Positions 1-5,187 of a stretch of DNA of 5,187 nt are shown here, piece after piece. A model generated the notes under the pieces. It worked only from the letters and a program-made list of their open reading frames with translations. It had not been told where the DNA came from and searched no databases. Position numbers and translations under genes: made by a program. The stretch spans positions 99,940 to 105,126 of the forward strand of contig DJJW01000043.1 of NCBI GenBank assembly GCA_002434335.1, in the 5' to 3' direction. Source of the stretch: Lachnoclostridium sp. UBA6558 (GTDB lineage: Bacteria > Bacillota > Clostridia > Lachnospirales > Lachnospiraceae). The stretch's first letter is position 1. Each line of letters begins with the position of its first letter.

Positions 1-326
1 TAATTACCATGAACATTACCAAGTTGGACGATATCCGGTTTCGTTTTCTTTATGTATCTTAACAGACCCAGGGTTGGAATATGTGAAAAATAACCTTGCA
101 GACCAGTAATTCTTGAACATAGAGCGTGGAACTTTCTGTCTGCCAGGCAGCCGATAATGTAATACCCTTTCCTGCGCATCTTTCTGACCTCTTCCTTATC
201 CTTCATACCATAAGCGGTTGCTATGAGGCACTCATCACCCAGTCTTATTATACCTTCGCTAATTTCCTTTACCGTTCTGCCGGTACTTAATATTCCGTAA
301 ACTTCATTAACTAGAAGAACTCTCAT
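1..326 (-). CDS. GT4-type glycosyltransferase, N-terminal part (cut by left edge)
   Basis: Only the first 108 codons are in the window; the C-terminal nucleotide-sugar-binding half is missing. The ATG at 324-326 is well supported by a GGAGGT ribosome binding site four bases upstream (331-336). The protein opens with a beta strand and turn (MRVLLVNEVYG, residues 1-11), then STGR (14-17). Further on it has SRITGLQGYFS (71-81) and PDIVQLGNVHGN (97-108). This layout matches the N-terminal acceptor-binding Rossmann domain of GT4 enzymes of the WcaC/EpsF style, where the last motif usually reads like PDIIHLHNLHGN. Such proteins transfer a sugar from a nucleotide donor to a lipid-linked oligosaccharide at the cytoplasmic membrane. 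Its start overlaps the end of the preceding reductase by 20 bases, which suggests one operon and possibly translational coupling. Donor and acceptor cannot be told from this part. The family call is fairly sure, the specific role unknown. Confidence 0.85.
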   Translation of the reverse strand, partial: MRVLLVNEVYGILSTGRTVKEISEGIIRLGDECLIATAYGMKDKEEVRKMRRKGYYIIGCLADRKFHALCSRITGLQGYFSHIPTLGLLRYIKKTKPDIVQLGNVHGN

Positions 327-1083
327 CCTTACCTCCATGTGTGTCCGTAACAGGCTTAGGGCAGCTGTAACTGCTGTAAGTAGCATATAACTTTCGATCG
401 AACTCCGTCTTACATTCCTCCAGCTTCCTACCTTTTGAAAAGGAATACAACGTTTCGGCAAGCAATCCCAGGCTTATCTCGTATTCCTTTGTTATGGAAT
501 AGTATTTCCGCTGTATGTAATCTTTCGGGTTAAGCAACTGAAGAAACTCCTCTGCCACATCTTCAACGTAGCACAGCCTCAGTCTGGTGCTGCTGTCATG
601 AATGGTTATTGGCAGTCCATGGGAGATATTATAACAGAAGGTAGCAACAACAGAATTATAATTCGGTCTGGCATTGGAACCGAAGATATTCGTAAGGCGA
701 TAGATGTAAACCTGTCCCCCTGTAGTGTTCTGATAATCAATTAACAGGTCTTCGGCAGCTTTTTTGCTGATACCATAGGGAGTATCGCTTTGTGCATGAA
801 CGGAGGAGGCATACAGCACCGGGCAGTTCTTTTTACAAGCCTTTAAATACCCTGTAATCTTTCTGGTAAATTCTATATTTCCCTCCATAAATTCTTCTTC
901 CTTTAATGGGCGATTCACCCCTGCAAGATGATAGATAAAATCGCAATCGGATAGATAATGCCAAAGTGTAGTTTCCTCCGTGTTATGATGGCATTCCAGC
1001 AATAGATCCTCTTCTCTCTCTTGCAGGGCGGATACTAAATGCCTGCCTAGAAAACCACCTGCTCCTGTTACGAGAACTTTCAT
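307..1083 (-). CDS. Cupin-less CapF-like NAD(P)-dependent sugar reductase (extended SDR)
   Basis: This 258-aa extended short-chain dehydrogenase/reductase resembles the N-terminal half of CapF/WbjC/FnlB. It has the Rossmann motif GAGGFLG (7-13), Ser93-Ser94, the catalytic Y103xxxK107 (YGISK), RLTNIFG (129-135) and NYNSVVATFC (141-150). By eye it is about 40-45 percent identical to residues 1-250 of the full-length CapF-like protein at 2290-3426. CapF proteins are about 370 aa; this one ends at the domain border, with no cupin in any frame before the next gene. Its last residues, TDTHGG (246-251), line up with SDSRGS at the start of the partner's cupin, so it looks like a truncated CapF rather than an independent family. 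The expected role is C4-keto reduction of a UDP-4-keto-6-deoxy-HexNAc. Alternatives are a WbvR/QnlA-like reductase of other stereochemistry, or a decaying copy. The ATG at 1081-1083 has AAGGA five bases upstream. The fold is sure, the substrate uncertain. Confidence 0.88.
   Translation of the reverse strand: MKVLVTGAGGFLGRHLVSALQEREEDLLLECHHNTEETTLWHYLSDCDFIYHLAGVNRPLKEEEFMEGNIEFTRKITGYLKACKKNCPVLYASSVHAQSDTPYGISKKAAEDLLIDYQNTTGGQVYIYRLTNIFGSNARPNYNSVVATFCYNISHGLPITIHDSSTRLRLCYVEDVAEEFLQLLNPKDYIQRKYYSITKEYEISLGLLAETLYSFSKGRKLEECKTEFDRKLYATYSSYSCPKPVTDTHGGKDESSSS
331..336 (-). promoter_or_regulatory. Ribosome binding site of the downstream glycosyltransferase, inside the reductase gene
   Basis: On the minus strand this reads GGAGGT, followed by four bases (AAGG) and the ATG at 324-326. 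It is a near-ideal Shine-Dalgarno site. It also forms the codons for Gly250 and Gly251 of the upstream cupin-less reductase, so ribosomes finishing that gene pass over the site just before terminating at 307-309. Confidence 0.85.
331..348 (-). other. Likely remnant of the start of a lost cupin domain
   Basis: These codons give TDTHGG (residues 246-251). In the full-length paralogue the matching place after 'PV' reads (H)SDSRGS, the conserved entry to the CapF cupin domain (D-x-R-G-S-F type). Pairing is T/S, D/D, T/S, H/R, G/G, G/S with one residue gap after PV. After this point similarity stops at once and the protein ends in KDESSSS, encoded by the translation-start region of the next gene. 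The match is short and could be chance, but its position is exactly as expected. Confidence 0.5.
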
Positions 1084-1194
1084 AGCTGTCCTTAACCAGG
1101 GTGTTCTTGAAAACTCAAAACAGCATTATGAGTTTTCAAATACGCCCTAACCATACTTTCTACCATTCTATTCCTTTAGCAGAGCAAATATCCT
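1084..1194. other. Intergenic gap between dehydratase and second reductase
   Basis: This 111-base gap is the longest in the window. Apart from the inverted repeat and the reductase ribosome binding site, I see nothing. I looked for minus-strand -35/-10 pairs and found none with acceptable spacing. Confidence 0.6.
1098..1148. repeat. Inverted repeat / potential mRNA hairpin upstream of the second reductase
   Basis: Two perfect 11-base arms, TTGAAAACTCA at 1107-1117 and TGAGTTTTCAA at 1129-1139, flank an 11-base loop (1118-1128). The symmetry continues outward imperfectly: 1103-1104 pairs with 1142-1143, and AGGG at 1098-1101 pairs with CCCT at 1145-1148. In the transcript it would form a hairpin whose base ends four bases before the AAGGA ribosome binding site (1089-1093) of the second reductase. 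The long arm is AT-rich and no U-run follows on the minus strand, so it is not a standard intrinsic terminator. It could influence translation or RNA processing, bind a protein, or be a small mobile repeat. Confidence 0.75.
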
Positions 1195-2214
1195 TTAAAC
1201 TTCTTTGTATTTTGATAGTTCCTTCTGGATATAAGGTATCGTTAATAATTTTTCCTGCATTTCCTTAACCCCTAACTGATTCGCGTTATCCGAATTAAAT
1301 TCCTTCACTCTTTTCTTCTTCATTCCTCTGGTCATATAGCTGTCATAATTTAAGTCTCTGTTATCCGGAGGGATACAGTAGTAATTACCCATGTCCTTGG
1401 CAAAACGGCTCTCTTCTCTGGTTAAGAGTGTTTCATACATCTTTTCCCCATGACGCATACCGATTATTTTAATTCCTTCTTTGTAGGAAAACAATTCGCA
1501 TAGTGCTAACGCCAGTGTCTTTACGGTGCAGGCTGGTGCTTTCTGTACCAGGATATCTCCGCTGCGTCCAAATTCAAAAGCAAAAACCACAAGTTCTACT
1601 GCCTCTTCCAGAGTCATTATAAATCTTGTCATTTCCGGCTCGGTAACTGTAAGGGGTTCACCAGCCTTTATCTGCTCTACAAAAAGAGGGATTACCGAAC
1701 CTCGCGAGCAAGCTACATTACCATAGCGGGTACCGCATATCTGGATTTTATCTTCTGACAGCATTCTGGCCTTTGCAACCATTACTTTCTCCATCATAGC
1801 CTTTGAGGTGCCCATAGCATTTATGGGATAAGCTGCTTTGTCTGTAGAAAGGCAGATAACCTTCTTCACACCGGCTTCTATTGCCGCATTCAGAACATTA
1901 TCTGTGCCTATAATATTTGTTTTAACTGCCTCCATGGGAAAAAACTCACAGGAAGGCACCTGTTTAAGTGCCGCACTGTGAAAAACGTAATCAACTCCGT
2001 AAAAGGCTTCTTTTAAGGTACTGGGAGATCTGACATCTCCGATATAATATTTGATTTTAGGTGAATGGTATTGATGCCTCATATCGTCCTGTTTTTTTTC
2101 ATCTCTTGAAAATATCCTGATTTCACCGATGTCGCTATCCAAGAAACGGTCCAGGACTGCATTGCCGAAAGAACCGGTTCCTCCGGTAATAAGCAGTACT
2201 TTATCTGCAAACAT
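1195..2214 (-). CDS. capE: UDP-GlcNAc 4,6-dehydratase/5-epimerase, CapE/WbjB/FnlA family
   Basis: This 339-aa cytoplasmic enzyme is expected to convert UDP-GlcNAc to a UDP-4-keto-6-deoxy-L-hexose by 4,6-dehydration plus C5 epimerisation, the first committed step to UDP-L-FucNAc and related L-sugars. The N-terminal NAD(P)-binding motif is GGTGSFG (11-17), followed by SRDEKKQDDMRHQ (36-48). The catalytic STDKAA lies at 123-128. The usual SDR YxxxK is replaced by MGTSK (M134xxxK138), the mark of CapE-type enzymes as opposed to PseB/FlaA1 relatives with Tyr. RYGNV (163-167) and the C-terminal MRHGEKMYETLL (253-264) are further family motifs. Length is typical. The ATG at 2212-2214 has an AAGGGAG-type ribosome binding site at about seven bases. 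It lies 75 bases after the capF-like gene and is followed by a hairpin and a second reductase. The reverse order, F before E, differs from the common capE-capF-capG arrangement. Specificity is inferred from family membership; confidence is high. Confidence 0.95.
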   Translation of the reverse strand: MFADKVLLITGGTGSFGNAVLDRFLDSDIGEIRIFSRDEKKQDDMRHQYHSPKIKYYIGDVRSPSTLKEAFYGVDYVFHSAALKQVPSCEFFPMEAVKTNIIGTDNVLNAAIEAGVKKVICLSTDKAAYPINAMGTSKAMMEKVMVAKARMLSEDKIQICGTRYGNVACSRGSVIPLFVEQIKAGEPLTVTEPEMTRFIMTLEEAVELVVFAFEFGRSGDILVQKAPACTVKTLALALCELFSYKEGIKIIGMRHGEKMYETLLTREESRFAKDMGNYYCIPPDNRDLNYDSYMTRGMKKKRVKEFNSDNANQLGVKEMQEKLLTIPYIQKELSKYKEV

Positions 2215-2289
2215 AGGCCTCTCCCTTCTATTTCTGCTGACTGAATATCTTTCGGACGTTTGATAACAAAATGATTTTTAACTTACTTT

Positions 2290-3426
2290 CTAAACCGATG
2301 GAATAACAGGACAAAAATAAGTATCCGGATTTGATGAATCAAATACTTCATTCGCCCATATAAGTGTATATAAGTCTGTATCACCTGTATTAATCAGATT
2401 ATGGGTGATACCCGGTGGAATCTCCAGAAACCTTGGTTCATCTCCTGTGAGGTAATACTCCGTAATTTCATCGGAATCGGTTCTGCGAAGCTGTATCTTT
2501 GCTTTACCGGAGAGAACGAGGAATCTCTCACATTTCGTGTTGTGGTAATGTTCCCCTTTCTTAATTCCGGGTTTGGTAATGTTTAGGGAAAATTGACCCC
2601 TATTATCCGTTTTAAAGATTTCCATAAAGCTTCCTCTGCTATCTGAATGCACGGGTAAAGGCACAGCAAGCTCCTTAAGGGGCAGATAACTTATATAAGT
2701 ACTGTAAAGTCTCTTGACCAGGCTGTCACCTACATCAGGCAAATATTTTCCTTGTCTCTGTAAGCGAAAGCCGGTTATAATTTCTGCAAGCTCCTTTAAG
2801 GTAATACTATAAAGACAATCCTCCTCCAAACGATAATAACCGTCTTCTTTAGGGGACACTTCTTCTTTTAAATGTTTCAGAAAAGAAGCTATCACATCAT
2901 CTATATAGTAAAAATTCATCACCGTATCCGGATTATGAATTGTGATTTCCTGATCTCTGGCCACCAGATAACAAAAGGTAGCTACTACAGAATGAGCACA
3001 GGGTTTTGCCCACTTTCCGAAGGTATTGGTAAGACGGTAGATAATCGTTCTGCTGTTATTAAGCTGCCCATGTGATACTAAAGCTTCTTCTGCCAGACGT
3101 TTACTCCTGGCATATTCTGTATCCTGAGCTGCCTGAATGGAGGAGGTATACAGTACCGGGCTGGGATTATGATCTTTCTGCAGATAAGTTAAGAGTGTCT
3201 GAAAGAATTCAAGATTCACTTCGAGAAACTCTTCTTTTCGATCCGGCCGATGGACAGCGGCAAGGTGAAATACAAAATCACAGTCCTTGGCATACTCCTC
3301 TAATTTCTCCAGTGAATCTGATTTGTCATAAGTATAAATCTTATGCTGTTCCTGCCCAGAGGTTTTAAGGGCCTCTATCAGATTTCGCCCTAAAAATCCA
3401 CTGTGCCCAGTCACCAGAATCTTCAT
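2290..3426 (-). CDS. capF: CapF/WbjC/FnlB-type bifunctional epimerase-reductase (SDR plus cupin)
   Basis: This 378-aa protein is the full two-domain form. Residues 1 to about 250 are an extended SDR with GHSGFLG (7-13), Ser95-Ser96 and Y105xxxK109. From about residue 257 a cupin begins (PVHSDSRGSF, 257-267); it holds the likely metal ligands His293, His295 and Glu300 (GEHYHNTKCERF) and His342 (PPGITHN). In the family, the cupin epimerises C3 of the CapE product and the SDR domain reduces the C4 ketone with NADPH, giving UDP-N-acetyl-L-pneumosamine, the precursor of UDP-L-FucNAc. The SDR region KPCAHSVVATFC departs from the PNYNSVVATFC form kept by the cupin-less paralogue at 307-1083, so its reductase half may be altered. 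The ATG at 3424-3426 is preceded by a modest AAAGG about nine bases away. It lies 45 bases after the glycosyltransferase gene and feeds on the product of the next gene, capE. Family assignment is sure; which domain does what here is inferred. Confidence 0.94.
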   Translation of the reverse strand: MKILVTGHSGFLGRNLIEALKTSGQEQHKIYTYDKSDSLEKLEEYAKDCDFVFHLAAVHRPDRKEEFLEVNLEFFQTLLTYLQKDHNPSPVLYTSSIQAAQDTEYARSKRLAEEALVSHGQLNNSRTIIYRLTNTFGKWAKPCAHSVVATFCYLVARDQEITIHNPDTVMNFYYIDDVIASFLKHLKEEVSPKEDGYYRLEEDCLYSITLKELAEIITGFRLQRQGKYLPDVGDSLVKRLYSTYISYLPLKELAVPLPVHSDSRGSFMEIFKTDNRGQFSLNITKPGIKKGEHYHNTKCERFLVLSGKAKIQLRRTDSDEITEYYLTGDEPRFLEIPPGITHNLINTGDTDLYTLIWANEVFDSSNPDTYFCPVIPSV

Positions 3427-3471
3427 GAAATCATACCTTTCTCACAGCCTGTAAACTGAAGCACCAAGCAA

Positions 3472-4785
3472 TTATACATTACTCTTTGCAATAGAGGTAA
3501 GCGCAGAATTAAGCTTGTTTCTTACATCTTCGATTCGATGTGCTTTTACCCCCAGCTCCCAGGCTTTTTTTTGATATAATGTTATTCTATCGGGATGACG
3601 TGCTATTTGTGACAGCACTGGATAAATTTCTCTTTTTCTTTTAATGCAAATTGCTCCGCGATTCCTTCTTAAATACCTTATTCCCTCATTTTCGCTATGT
3701 CCTACCGCCAGTACAGCACAAGTGGAGCCAAGGCAGTCAACGATTTTGGTAGAAAAGGAATACCTTAAAAGCCACCGGTATCTGATATCAAAACTTTCTG
3801 CATGAAGTGCAATATCGGCTTCTTTATATACTTCCTTCAATCTGTCGGCAGTAACAAATCCCTTGAGAAATACGGCATTATTCTCCTCCAGCAATCTGGA
3901 TTGCTTCTTACTGAAATTATCCCTGGTATATATGTGAAGAATCATCTTAACTTCGTCTTTATTAATTTCTGATAAAGCCTTTGCTATTGCCATTAGTGTT
4001 TTGTCCCGGTTACAGTACAATCTTCCGGCATATACGATCCGTACCGGAGTGGCAACAGCCTTGGATGCAAATTTTTCAGGAAACTCTCCGCCTTTATAAA
4101 GTACTTCGCTTGCAACGCCCAATTCTTCTGAGATTTTTTTTGACTGAGCTAAGGAAAGGGTATAGAATTTTTCATAAAACATAGCATTTCTTCTTAATTC
4201 CTGCCGAAACAATAGCTTCCGCCCCCAATAAAAGGGGGATAGATTAAGCTGCTTTAAGGAGTATTCGTCGTCTCCTGTAAATACTACTACGGGAGCTCCT
4301 GTCATTTCATGAAGCAGCTTCTCCATGTAAAGCATACGCCTTGAGTAAAACCGCAGACTGAAAATAACATCCGGTTTATATGCTGCAAGAAAGTCAGTAA
4401 GGAGAGTTCCCTCCCATTTGCTTTGTAACCAGACAAAATCCCGCAGCAATCTCATTGGCCCGCCTGCTGCCGCTTTCAGATACTTAAGATACCTAAGGCT
4501 CCTTCCGTTTCTATTTACGTTTACAACAGCACCGGCTTTTGTCCCCTTTTCTGAAAAGGTACGGTTAATCAACCACTTACCCTTGTTCTTTTTCAAGATT
4601 CTGCTGGTTACAGCCATTTTATCCGTTAATTGAAAATATTGACTGCAACAGGAATTATAGGGTGAACCGGAAGCCAGGTATATGTTTGCAAGGTTATCAT
4701 TATAATTTCCAAACCAATTAGTCAGTACATTATTGGGATAGATTTTATCATTCCAGGCTTCTTCTGTCAGAAGTAATAAATTCAT
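3472..4785 (-). CDS. GT4-like glycosyltransferase (437 aa)
   Basis: A likely cytoplasmic, membrane-associated glycosyltransferase of the GT-B fold. The N-terminal half starts MNLLLLTEEAWNDKIYPNN (1-19) and carries PDVIFSLR (138-145) and a Rossmann-like VVVFTGDDE. The C-terminal half opens with RIVYAGRLYCNRDKTL (249-264), the usual start of the donor-binding domain, and has LHAESFD (327-333) and STKIVDCLG (345-353). In many GT4 enzymes the last region reads STK-x-x-E-Y-L; Asp here replaces the Glu. The longest ORF begins at a GTG (4792-4794), but that codon lies inside the ribosome binding site GGGAGGTGG, while the ATG at 4783-4785 is ideally spaced. I therefore use the ATG, three residues shorter. 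There is no signal peptide or membrane span; the C-terminal half is rich in Lys and Arg. It follows the GT2 gene by 26 bases and precedes capF. The sugar transferred is unknown; an L-FucNAc-type donor is possible from context only. Confidence 0.88.
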   Translation of the reverse strand: MNLLLLTEEAWNDKIYPNNVLTNWFGNYNDNLANIYLASGSPYNSCCSQYFQLTDKMAVTSRILKKNKGKWLINRTFSEKGTKAGAVVNVNRNGRSLRYLKYLKAAAGGPMRLLRDFVWLQSKWEGTLLTDFLAAYKPDVIFSLRFYSRRMLYMEKLLHEMTGAPVVVFTGDDEYSLKQLNLSPFYWGRKLLFRQELRRNAMFYEKFYTLSLAQSKKISEELGVASEVLYKGGEFPEKFASKAVATPVRIVYAGRLYCNRDKTLMAIAKALSEINKDEVKMILHIYTRDNFSKKQSRLLEENNAVFLKGFVTADRLKEVYKEADIALHAESFDIRYRWLLRYSFSTKIVDCLGSTCAVLAVGHSENEGIRYLRRNRGAICIKRKREIYPVLSQIARHPDRITLYQKKAWELGVKAHRIEDVRNKLNSALTSIAKSNV

Positions 4786-4792
4786 GGAAACC

Positions 4793-4799
4793 ACCTCCC
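4793..4799 (-). promoter_or_regulatory. Ribosome binding site that decides the glycosyltransferase start
   Basis: On the minus strand this reads GGGAGGT, about eight bases before the ATG at 4783-4785. It overlaps the alternative in-frame GTG (4792-4794), which therefore cannot use it. This supports the 437-aa form over the 440-aa form. Confidence 0.88.
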
Positions 4800-4811
4800 T
4801 TTCATAGAAAG

Positions 4812-5187
4812 TTACCTCTTAAATCTCTTTTTTACGGGCAGTAAGATCATATTGGCAATTCGCGCGCTAAACTCCGGGGACAAATAAAAGCAAGTAAACA
4901 TCAGCTTGTAGGTAATTGGGGTAACACTGCTGTACAATGCCTTAAAGTACATCTTTTCGTACAGCTTAAGAAGTGCTTCCATATCATTCTTATTGTTGGG
5001 ATCGCTTTTACAGATAATATAAAACCGTATGAGGTTTATACAGAAATACTCATAGGAGTGCTCCAATAGCTCCTTATCGACATCAGCAAAAAAATGAATC
5101 CTATCTGTAAGTACCCCATAGAAATCCGTAGATTTATAAGGATTATTATTCCTGGTTACACTCTGCTGGTTCTGATAACAATAATCT
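4812..5187 (-). CDS. Family 2 glycosyltransferase, C-terminal part (cut by right edge)
   Basis: The open frame runs without a stop from the right edge of the window to the TAA at 4812-4814, giving about 125 C-terminal residues. My translation of the upstream part begins DYCYQNQQSVTRNN, then PYKSTDFYGVLTDRIHFF and ELLEHSYEYFCINLIRFYI. The 'Y-x-Y-x-Q-x-x-S-x-T' motif followed by a helical, aromatic-rich tail is typical of GT2 capsule and exopolysaccharide transferases of Firmicutes, just after the GT-A catalytic domain. The catalytic domain with its DxD motif lies outside the window, so substrate and activity cannot be judged. The apparent start at 5066 is an internal TTG (Leu) with no ribosome binding site and should not be used. 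The next gene follows after 26 bases, in keeping with one operon. The family call is fairly confident from the C-terminus alone. Confidence 0.8.
   Translation of the reverse strand, partial: DYCYQNQQSVTRNNNPYKSTDFYGVLTDRIHFFADVDKELLEHSYEYFCINLIRFYIICKSDPNNKNDMEALLKLYEKMYFKALYSSVTPITYKLMFTCFYLSPEFSARIANMILLPVKKRFKR

Noticed and set aside
1..330. A frameshifted cupin domain downstream of the short reductase
   Set aside because: The sequence after the reductase codes in a clean frame for a glycosyltransferase with its own ribosome binding site; no cupin HxH...E pattern is present there.
1098..1148. Inverted repeat as a rho-independent terminator
   Set aside because: The core stem is AT-rich, the loop is 11 bases and no T-run follows on the minus strand; the next bases carry the ribosome binding site of the next gene.
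2092..2099. Run of eight A on the coding strand in capE as a slippage or frameshift site
   Set aside because: It encodes the conserved EKKQDD stretch of the family, the frame is intact on both sides, and no stimulatory structure or alternative product is evident.
2215..2289. Internal promoter before the dehydratase (TTGTTA and GATATT on the minus strand)
   Set aside because: The spacing is only about 14-15 bases and both boxes are weak; chance matches are expected in AT-rich gaps.
1526..4633. Several plus-strand open frames of 61-98 codons (at about 1526, 2401, 2872, 3072, 3981 and 4418)
   Set aside because: All lie fully opposite well-supported minus-strand genes, lack convincing ribosome binding sites and show no recognisable protein features; they are shadows of the real genes.
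4812..5066. Complete 84-aa gene starting at 5066
   Set aside because: The start would be a TTG with no ribosome binding site, and the same frame stays open to the window edge with residues typical of a GT2 C-terminus, so this is the tail of a longer gene.

Overview
The window is a piece of a bacterial surface-polysaccharide (capsule, exopolysaccharide or teichoic-acid-like) biosynthesis cluster. All six genes lie on the minus strand, so the cluster is transcribed from high to low coordinates. A moderately AT-rich composition, strong GGAGG-type ribosome binding sites and the protein styles suggest a low-GC Firmicute, probably a clostridium of the Lachnospiraceae type. That assignment is an inference from style; there is no marker gene.

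In transcription order: (1) the C-terminal end of a family-2 glycosyltransferase, cut by the right edge (4812-5187); (2) a complete GT4-like glycosyltransferase of 437 aa (3472-4785), whose start should be an ATG nine bases inside the longest ORF; (3) a full-length CapF/WbjC/FnlB-type bifunctional enzyme, SDR reductase plus cupin epimerase (2290-3426); (4) a CapE/WbjB/FnlA-type UDP-GlcNAc 4,6-dehydratase/5-epimerase with the diagnostic MxxxK active site (1195-2214); (5) a second CapF-like reductase that stops exactly where the cupin domain should begin (307-1083); (6) the N-terminal third of another GT4 glycosyltransferase, cut by the left edge (1-326). The last two genes overlap by 20 bases, and the glycosyltransferase ribosome binding site lies inside the reductase coding sequence.

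Genes 3 and 4 give the first two steps of the UDP-N-acetyl-L-fucosamine route: UDP-GlcNAc to a 4-keto-6-deoxy-L sugar, then to UDP-N-acetyl-L-pneumosamine (6-deoxy-L-talosamine). The final C2-epimerase (CapG/WbjD/FnlC) is not in the window. The glycosyltransferases would build the repeat unit on a lipid carrier at the inner face of the membrane.

The most unusual points are the cupin-less second CapF-like protein, which still carries what looks like the first residues of the lost cupin domain; the split of conserved features between the two CapF-like copies; and a 51-bp inverted repeat just before the second reductase. No RNA gene, mobile element, CRISPR array or convincing promoter was seen. 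No gene-free stretch exceeds about 110 bases.
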